Source: Cedecea neteri (lineage in GTDB: Bacteria; Pseudomonadota; Gammaproteobacteria; Enterobacterales; Enterobacteriaceae). Taken from it: a stretch of DNA of 64,000 nt. The notes beneath the pieces were generated by a model. It saw only the letters and a list, made by a program, of their open reading frames with translations. It made no database searches and was not told the origin of the DNA. Each line of letters opens with the position of its first letter. Positions within the stretch are counted from its first letter, which is position 1. The stretch is from contig NZ_CP009459.1 in the NCBI RefSeq assembly GCF_000758325.1, positions 868,001 to 932,000 on the forward strand, written 5' to 3'. Positions 58,598-64,000 of this stretch are shown piece after piece. Position numbers and translations under genes: made by a program.

Positions 58598-58917
58598 TCT
58601 TTCCCCTCACCCCGACCCTCTCCCCAAAGGGGCGAGGGAGAAAACCCGGCATATTTCGCTCCTGATCGAACACTCATCTAATAGGGGCCGGAAGAAAACC
58701 CACATCTTTGGCCTGGATGCTGTTCCATCCCCTCTCCCTTCCAGGGAGAGGGTTAGGGTGAGGGTCATCTTCCCCGTCATATTTTTGTCATTTAGTTACC
58801 TTACTCTCACTTCCGGTTTAATTATTTGATCAATCTACGCGCGTAGATACACTGCGAGAAATGATTAAAAATGGCATCTTCGCCAACAGATAACGTTCGA
58901 TCTCTGTGAGAACTCTA
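58598..58917. repeat. REP-like pair between dsdA and the MHS transporter
   Basis: A forward unit at 58603-58638 (CCCTCACCCCGACCCTCTCCCC / GGGGCGAGGG) and an inverted unit at 58727-58766 (CCCTCTCCCTTCC / AGGGAGAGGG, ending TTAGGGTGAGGG) face each other as a BIME-like pair. The first probably helps end the dsdXA transcript. From 58770 to 58917 lies an AT-richer stretch with TTTAATTATTTGATCAATCT, the likely promoter region of the transporter gene. Confidence 0.82.
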
Positions 58918-60312
58918 ATGACGACAAACACTTTTTCCCCTCCTCCGGCCAATGCGCAGCACGCGGCGGAAGAGCGCCTGGCCACGCCGGAAGGTAAACG
59001 TGATTTTATTCGCGCCACCTTCTCCTGCTGGCTCGGTACCACGATGGAATACGCGGACTTCGCGCTGTATGGCCTGGCGGCCGGGATCATCTTTGGCGAT
59101 GTGTTCTTCCCGGATGCCACGCCCGTCATGGCGCTGCTATCCAGCTTTGCCGCTTACTCCGTGGGCTTTGTTGCCCGGCCAATAGGCGCCCTGCTGTTTG
59201 GCTGGCTGGGCGACCGCTACGGCAGGAAAATGGTGATGGTCATTACCATTGCGCTGATGGGCTGCTCCACCACGCTTATTGGCCTGATCCCGAGTTACGC
59301 GCAAATTGGCGTCTGGGCGCCAACCTGCCTCGTTATTCTGCGTTTTGCCCAGGGGCTTGGCGCAGGTGCAGAACTGTCCGGCGGCACCGTTATGCTGGGT
59401 GAATATGCGCCGGTGAAACGTCGTGGCCTGGTGTCATCCATTATCGGCCTGGGCTCCAACAGCGGCACGCTGTTGGCTTCTCTGACCTGGCTGCTGGTGC
59501 TGCAGATGGATAAAGAGACGCTGCTTGCCTGGGGCTGGCGTATTCCGTTCCTGTGCAGCATGTTGATTGCCGCTGTTGCCCTGATTATTCGTCAGCATCT
59601 GCGTGAAACCCCGGTGTTTGAACGCCAAAAAGCGCTGCTGGAAGCCAAGCGTAAACAGGTACGGGAAAAGGGGCTGGCCGAGCAGCAGAAAGACCAGCGT
59701 AGCTTCTGGCAGCGGACCCGTGCTTTCTGGACCATGGTCGGGCTACGCATTGGTGAAAACGGCCCTTCTTATCTTGCCCAGGGTTTTATCATTGGCTACG
59801 TCGCCAAAGTGCTGGCGGTAGATAAATCCGTTCCCACGCTGGCGGTGCTGATCGCCTCGGTGCTGGGCTTCGCCATTATTCCTTTTGCCGGCTGGCTCTC
59901 CGACCGCTTTGGCCGCCGGATAGTTTACCGCTGGTTCTGCCTGCTGCTGATTATCTACGCTTTCCCAGCCTTTATGTTGCTGGACTCTCGCGAGCCGATG
60001 ATCGTTATTCCAACCATCGTTGTCGGCATGGGGCTGGCTTCACTGGGCATTTTTGGCGTGCAGGCGGCCTGGGGCGTGGAACTTTTCGGCGTGACAAACC
60101 GCTATACCAAGATGGCGTTTGCCAAAGAGTTGGGGTCAATGCTTTCCGGCGGAACTGCCCCGCTGATTGCCGCCGCGCTGCTCTCCTGGACCGGGCACTG
60201 GTGGCCTATCGCGCTCTACTTTGCGGTGATGGCGGGCATCGGGCTGGTGACCACCTTCTTTGCGCCGGAAACCCGGGGGCGCGACCTTAATCTGCCGGAA
60301 GACGCTATTTGA
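58918..60312 (+). CDS. MFS transporter, metabolite:H+ symporter (MHS) family
   Basis: A 464-residue, 12-span transporter of the ProP/ShiA/YhjE group. GTTMEYADFALYGLAAGIIF is the typical first span. Motif A is GWLGDRYGRKMVMV, and RFAQGLGAGAELSGGTVML is the group signature near residue 145. A long charged cytosolic loop (residues about 235-265, rich in K, R, E and Q) is typical too. The start at 58918 is preferred over 58906. With LacI and a nucleoside hydrolase downstream, a nucleoside or related purine/pyrimidine compound is the likely substrate; this is inference. Confidence 0.88.
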   Translation: MTTNTFSPPPANAQHAAEERLATPEGKRDFIRATFSCWLGTTMEYADFALYGLAAGIIFGDVFFPDATPVMALLSSFAAYSVGFVARPIGALLFGWLGDRYGRKMVMVITIALMGCSTTLIGLIPSYAQIGVWAPTCLVILRFAQGLGAGAELSGGTVMLGEYAPVKRRGLVSSIIGLGSNSGTLLASLTWLLVLQMDKETLLAWGWRIPFLCSMLIAAVALIIRQHLRETPVFERQKALLEAKRKQVREKGLAEQQKDQRSFWQRTRAFWTMVGLRIGENGPSYLAQGFIIGYVAKVLAVDKSVPTLAVLIASVLGFAIIPFAGWLSDRFGRRIVYRWFCLLLIIYAFPAFMLLDSREPMIVIPTIVVGMGLASLGIFGVQAAWGVELFGVTNRYTKMAFAKELGSMLSGGTAPLIAAALLSWTGHWWPIALYFAVMAGIGLVTTFFAPETRGRDLNLPEDAI

Positions 60313-60403
60313 TTTGTCACAGAGTTGACGGCGATTTTTACGGAGCAAAGCTTTATGCTGTGGCTCCGTTTATCGCCCGCCAGCCAAATAAAGCAGGTAT
60401 TCA

Positions 60404-61435
60404 GTGACTAAGCCTCAAGTACACCGCGTTACCCGCGCTGAAGTCGCCAAAGAAGCAGGGACTTCCGTCGCGGTCGTCAGCTACGTGATTAACAACGGCC
60501 CGCGCCCGGTCGCGCAGGCGACGCGTGAGCGCGTGCTCGCCGCCATCAAGAAAACCGGCTACCGCCCAAACGGCATTGCGAGGGCTTTGGCCAGCGGTAC
60601 CACGCGCACCTACGGTTTAGTCGTTCCCAATATTGCCAACCCGTTTATCTCGTCCATGGCACATGCGCTCCAGCAGGAGGCTTTTGCCGATGGCAGAGTG
60701 CTCTTGCTGGGGGATTCCGGCGATGACCGCGCCCGCGAGCTGGAGCTTATCAATAACCTGCTGCATCGCCAGGTAGACGGGCTGATTTATACCAGCGTCG
60801 ACAGGCACCCTTACATCGATCTTATCCAGGCCAGCGGTACGCCATGCGTGATGCTGGACAGGGTTGAGCCGGAGCTGAACGTTTGCTCGATTCAGGTTAA
60901 CGAGCAGAACGCCGCGCGGCGCGCAACCCGCCATCTGATTGAGCATGGCTATCGTGATATCGCCATTATTTGCGGGCCGCAGGAGATGCTGAACACTCAG
61001 GATCGCATCAGCGGCTGGCGGCTGGCGCTGCAAGAAGCAGGTCTTACCGTGCGCCCTGACTGGATTTTTTCAACGGATTACACCCGCCAGGGCGGCTACG
61101 ACGCCACAAAGCAAATGCTGGCGGGCGAATTACCCCGCGCGCTGTTTGCCACCAATGAACAACAGGCCTTTGGCTGCCTGCGAGCGCTGTCTGAACACGG
61201 GCTTTCCGCGCCGAAAGACCTGGCCCTGGTGTGCTTCAACGGCACCCTCGAATCGGCCTTCAACGTGCCCTCTTTAACGACGGTTCGCCAGCCGGTCAAG
61301 CAGATGGCGAAGAAGGCCATCGAGATGCTGAAAAAGTGGGACGGGCAGCCGCATAAACACGAATTCGATTTTGAGCTGGAGATTGGCGAGTCCTGCGGCT
61401 GCCGCTCCCTCACCACAGCAGGAAGTCACAGGTAA
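60404..61435 (+). CDS. LacI family regulator
   Basis: A 343-residue LacI/PurR-type repressor. The helix-turn-helix and hinge are in VTRAEVAKEAGTSVAVVSYVIN and YRPNGIARALASGTTRTYGL. The periplasmic-binding-like effector domain follows (VVPNIANPFISSMAHALQQE). It begins 91 bp after the transporter and ends 1 bp before the nucleoside hydrolase start, so it probably shares a transcript with the hydrolase and senses the pathway's substrate or product. Confidence 0.92.
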   Translation: MTKPQVHRVTRAEVAKEAGTSVAVVSYVINNGPRPVAQATRERVLAAIKKTGYRPNGIARALASGTTRTYGLVVPNIANPFISSMAHALQQEAFADGRVLLLGDSGDDRARELELINNLLHRQVDGLIYTSVDRHPYIDLIQASGTPCVMLDRVEPELNVCSIQVNEQNAARRATRHLIEHGYRDIAIICGPQEMLNTQDRISGWRLALQEAGLTVRPDWIFSTDYTRQGGYDATKQMLAGELPRALFATNEQQAFGCLRALSEHGLSAPKDLALVCFNGTLESAFNVPSLTTVRQPVKQMAKKAIEMLKKWDGQPHKHEFDFELEIGESCGCRSLTTAGSHR

Positions 61436-61436
61436 C

Positions 61437-62420
61437 ATGAAGCGTTTAATTATTGATTGCGATCCGGGGAACGGCGTTGCCGGGGCTAACGTAGACGACG
61501 GTCTGGCCCTCGCGCTGGCGCTGGCGGCCCCGGAGATTTCTCTGGAGCTGATTACCACCGTATCCGGCAATACGCCAAGCGAAGTGGGCTACGCCGTGGC
61601 GTCTGATTTAGTTGCTCGCCTGGGTATGCCCGTGGAGGTCGCCCGCGGCGCTTCTCGCGCGCTGATTGAACCTTCAGCGCCGTGGCGCGAACACCTGGAT
61701 CATAAAGTCGATAAAGTGGGCCTGCGCCACCTGTGGAAAAACGTTACTGCCCCGCAAATGCTGGCCGAAGTGGCCCCGCTGGCGGTGCATAAGATGGGCG
61801 AACTTATCTGCACGAATCCCGGTGAAATCACGCTGATTGCCATCGGCCCGTTGACCAACGTGGCGCTGGCTTTGCAGCTTTACCCGCAGATGGCGAGCGC
61901 GGTGAAAGAGATTGTGATCATGGGCGGCGTCTTTCACGTTGACGGCTACCTGAAGGACACCAACTTTGGCGTCGACCCTGAAGCCGCACACGCCGTGCTA
62001 ACCAGCGGCGCAAACATCGTTCTGGTGCCGATGGACGTGACCACCCAAACCATGATGACCCATAGCGATTTGGATGCGCTGGCCACCTGCGATAACCGCC
62101 TGAGCCGTTTTCTCGTGGACACCATTCGCCCGTGGATGGATTTTTCTATGCAAACTCGCCAATTGCCTGGCTGCTGGATCCACGACGTGCTGACCGTCGC
62201 CTGGCTGCTTGAGCCGGAGCTGGTGAGCTGGACGGAAGATTACGTGGATGTAAGCCTGAACGGACTGAGCCGCGGCAGAACCCTGCGCTATGGCCCGGAA
62301 CATTTGCGGCTGGCGGTGAACGTTGACGCGCCTCAAGGCAAGCCGGTGAAGCTGCTGCAAACCGTGGATAACCAGAAACTGCTGGCGCTTATCGACCGGC
62401 ATATCCGCCAGTTTGCATAG
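61437..62420 (+). CDS. Nucleoside hydrolase
   Basis: A 327-residue inosine/uridine-preferring nucleoside hydrolase. The Ca2+-binding motif appears as IIDCDPGN, an inserted GVAGANV, then DDGLAL; most family members have a compact DPGxDD, so this belongs to a subgroup with a longer loop. Other marks are AIGPLTNVALAL near residue 140 and the NFGVDPEAAHAVL segment near 178. The catalytic-loop His is probably in CWIHDVLTVAWL near 240. It cleaves the N-glycosidic bond of ribonucleosides. The start at 61437 is 1 bp past the LacI stop. Confidence 0.9.
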   Translation: MKRLIIDCDPGNGVAGANVDDGLALALALAAPEISLELITTVSGNTPSEVGYAVASDLVARLGMPVEVARGASRALIEPSAPWREHLDHKVDKVGLRHLWKNVTAPQMLAEVAPLAVHKMGELICTNPGEITLIAIGPLTNVALALQLYPQMASAVKEIVIMGGVFHVDGYLKDTNFGVDPEAAHAVLTSGANIVLVPMDVTTQTMMTHSDLDALATCDNRLSRFLVDTIRPWMDFSMQTRQLPGCWIHDVLTVAWLLEPELVSWTEDYVDVSLNGLSRGRTLRYGPEHLRLAVNVDAPQGKPVKLLQTVDNQKLLALIDRHIRQFA

Positions 62421-62426
62421 AAAAGA

Positions 62427-62450
62427 GAAAGGGCGCATAGGCGCCCTTTC
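62427..62450 (+). terminator. Hairpin after the nucleoside hydrolase gene
   Basis: GAAAGGGCGC and GCGCCCTTTC form a perfect 10-bp stem with an ATAG loop, 7 bp past the stop codon. Only short T-runs follow. Its core is the same as that of the hairpin at 62587-62608. Confidence 0.75.
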
Positions 62451-62499
62451 ATACTGCTAACAAACTTTGGTGATAGAAGAAACACCAGACGACTCGTTA

Positions 62500-62611
62500 A
62501 AAAACAGGAAAATCAATTCGTTGATTTTCGGCTGATAACCACAAAGAGGGAAAAACCACGCTTTTTCCCTCTTTGTCAGCAACATCAAAGGGCGCATAGG
62601 CGCCCTTTTTT
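62500..62611 (+). ncRNA. Candidate small RNA or complex terminator region
   Basis: Three hairpins in series. First, GAAAATCAA (62508-62516) and TTGATTTTC (62521-62529) with a stable TTCG loop. Second, a 15-bp perfect stem, ACAAAGAGGGAAAAA (62541-62555) with TTTTTCCCTCTTTGT (62562-62576), flanked by GCTG/CAGC. Third, AAAGGGCGC and GCGCCCTTT with an ATAG loop (62587-62608), followed by a T-run. The layout is that of an sRNA ending in an intrinsic terminator, but no clear promoter is visible. It may only be a set of terminators between convergent genes. Confidence 0.4.
62587..62611. terminator. Terminator between convergent nucleoside hydrolase and ABC genes
   Basis: AAAGGGCGC (62587-62595), ATAG, then GCGCCCTTT (62600-62608) and more T's. 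It overlaps the stop codon of the ABC ATPase gene at 62610 and has A/T-rich flanks on both sides, so it can act in both directions. Confidence 0.8.
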
Positions 62612-63341
62612 ACAGAACCTTGCTGAGGAAGGCCTGAGTTCGCGGGTTTTGCGGCGCGCTAAAGATCTGTGCGGGCACGCCCTGTTCCTGAATCACGCCC
62701 TGGTCAATGAAGATCACCCGGTCCGCCACTTCGCGGGCAAAGCCCATTTCGTGGGTTACGATAATCATCGTCATCCCTTCCTGCGCCAGCTGTTTCATCA
62801 CCGCCAGCACTTCGCCGACAAGTTCAGGATCCAGCGCCGAAGTGGGCTCATCAAACAGAATTATCGACGGCTCCATCGCCAGCGCACGGGCAATGGCCAC
62901 GCGCTGCTGCTGGCCGCCGGAAAGGCTCGAAGGCCAGGCGTCGATTTTGTCCAGCAGCCCCACCTTTTGCAGCAGCTTTTCTGCGCGGTTTACCGCTTCC
63001 GCTTTGGACAGCCCTTTCAGCGACATGGGTGCCATGATCAGGTTTTCCAGCACCGTCATGTGCGGGAACAGATTAAAACGCTGGAACACCATGCCCACGC
63101 CTTCGCGCAGCGTGTTGAGGTTGGTTTTTGGGTCGTGTACCGCAAAACCGTTAACCACAACTTCGCCGCCGTCCGGTTTTTCCAGCGCGTTCAGGCATCG
63201 CAGAAACGTACTTTTGCCGGAGCCGGAAGGGCCAATCACGCAAACCACTTCCTGAGGTGCGATATCGCAGGAGATGCCGCGCAGTACGTGAGTTTTGCCA
63301 AACTGTTTCTGTAAATCCTTAACGTGAATCACTTTTGCCAA
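62610..63341 (-). CDS. Polar amino-acid ABC transporter ATP-binding protein (GlnQ-like)
   Basis: A 243-residue ATPase of the polar amino-acid uptake family. Walker A is GPSGSGKST near residue 39, the Q-loop is in [14 protein letters not shown], the signature is LSGGQQQRV near 140, Walker B is [14 protein letters not shown], and the switch His is in IIVTHEMGF. It overlaps the permease gene by 23 bp, so it is translated from the same mRNA. The carried amino acid cannot be told without the binding protein, which is outside the window. Confidence 0.93.
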   Translation of the reverse strand: MAKVIHVKDLQKQFGKTHVLRGISCDIAPQEVVCVIGPSGSGKSTFLRCLNALEKPDGGEVVVNGFAVHDPKTNLNTLREGVGMVFQRFNLFPHMTVLENLIMAPMSLKGLSKAEAVNRAEKLLQKVGLLDKIDAWPSSLSGGQQQRVAIARALAMEPSIILFDEPTSALDPELVGEVLAVMKQLAQEGMTMIIVTHEMGFAREVADRVIFIDQGVIQEQGVPAQIFSAPQNPRTQAFLSKVL

Positions 63342-64000
63342 ACCTCTTTTCCATATGTTGCACCAGCAGCGAAAGCAGGAACGTCAGCACCCAGTACACC
63401 ACGGAGATGGTCAGGTACGGTTCCCAGTAAGTCGCGTAAGCGCCGGAAACGGTACGCGCCGCGTAGGCCAGATCGGCGAGGCCGATAGCGGACGCCAGCG
63501 ACGAGTCTTTCACAATAGCGATGGCGTTGTTGCCCAGCGGTGGCAGGATGCGGCGGAACGCCTGCGGCAGGATAACCTTACGCATCGTTTTGCCCCAGCC
63601 CATGCCCAGCGCGCGTGACGCTTCCATTTGCCCTTTGTCGATGGACTGAATCCCGGCGCGGAAAATCTCGGACACATAGGCCCCGGCGTTGAGGGTGATC
63701 GCCACCACGCAGGAAAGAAATGCGCCGTATTCGGAACGAAGGTCACGAGCAAAGTCCACGGACATCATCCCGCTGGTGATCATGATCCCGTCGCGCGGGT
63801 TAATAAACAGCGGTACCAGCGCAAAGTGAACCACCATGATCTGCACAAACAGAGGCGTGCCGCGAAACGCACTGACGTAAACGCGCACCGGCCACTGCAC
63901 GGCATAACGCAGCACGTGCTTCCACGGGCCGTCATCGGCGTGAGCCATACGCCCAAGCCCCAGCAGCAGCCCCCAGGTTGTGCCTAAAATCACGCAGATA
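63319..64000 (-). CDS. Polar amino-acid ABC transporter permease (5' end outside the window)
   Basis: The 3' 226 codons of a HisM/GlnP-type permease; the frame runs off the window edge, so the true start lies beyond 64000. The EAA loop that docks the ATPase is visible as [19 protein letters not shown] with [33 protein letters not shown] near the front is typical of the family. At least four spans can be seen. Confidence 0.92.
   Translation of the reverse strand, partial: ICVILGTTWGLLLGLGRMAHADDGPWKHVLRYAVQWPVRVYVSAFRGTPLFVQIMVVHFALVPLFINPRDGIMITSGMMSVDFARDLRSEYGAFLSCVVAITLNAGAYVSEIFRAGIQSIDKGQMEASRALGMGWGKTMRKVILPQAFRRILPPLGNNAIAIVKDSSLASAIGLADLAYAARTVSGAYATYWEPYLTISVVYWVLTFLLSLLVQHMEKRFGKSDSR

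Overview
The window is chromosomal DNA from a member of the Enterobacteriaceae. Most genes match well-known enteric genes at full length: rsmJ-prlC, rlmJ, gor, nudI, yjiR/yjiS, yibL, mtlADR, yibF, selAB, aldB, fdhD, fdoGHI-fdhE, emrD and dsdCXA. The order differs from E. coli K-12, because loci that are far apart there sit together here. I cannot name the genus from sequence alone. Calls rest on recalled family motifs and lengths; no database search was run.

Layout. 1-422: tandem array of GC-rich REP-like units, then a DUF559 gene. 843-7548: housekeeping block (rsmJ, prlC, a PhoN-type acid phosphatase, rlmJ, gor). 7614-11326: cell-envelope accessory genes (Kdo hydroxylase family, GNAT, an omptin protease in an AT-rich surround) and nudI. 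11360-19262: HEPN-TM-ankyrin-like membrane protein, yjiR/yjiS, GNAT, a DUF1471 protein and a large autotransporter. 19459-24123: yibL, mtlR, mtlD, mtlA, with five CRP-like sites upstream of mtlA and REP-like hairpins inside the operon. 24228-26492: oxidoreductase/LysR pair and yibF.

26562-40257 is a selenocysteine/formate block. It holds selA, selB, aldB, fdhD, the selenoprotein formate dehydrogenase fdoGHI with its in-frame UGA and SECIS hairpin, fdhE, and further on tRNA-Sec (selC). The only missing part of the pathway is selD. In K-12 these genes lie at three separate loci.

40258-44793, just downstream of selC, looks like a decayed integration hotspot. It contains a second degenerate copy of the selC 3' end, a 150-bp direct repeat bounding about 4.2 kb, three cargo genes (GNAT, MAPEG, GlxA-type regulator), an AT-rich gene broken by two homopolymer frameshifts, and a ribbon-helix-helix regulator divergent from an unrecognised 176-residue protein. 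No integrase remains.

44834-53208: periplasmic protein, LysR/MFS efflux pair with a metallophosphoesterase, lipoprotein, SDR/LysR pair and a FhuE-type siderophore receptor. 53569-58597: emrD and the D-serine cluster dsdC/dsdX-dsdA. 58918-62420: MHS-type transporter, LacI regulator and nucleoside hydrolase, probably a nucleoside uptake and salvage unit. 62427-62611: three strong hairpins ending in a terminator, possibly a small RNA. 62610-64000: polar amino-acid ABC transporter, its permease cut by the window end.

REP-like hairpins with a CCCTCACCCT...CCCTCTCCCC...GGGGAGAGGG core recur at seven or more intergenic places, including inside the mtl operon and at the borders of the selC-linked segment.
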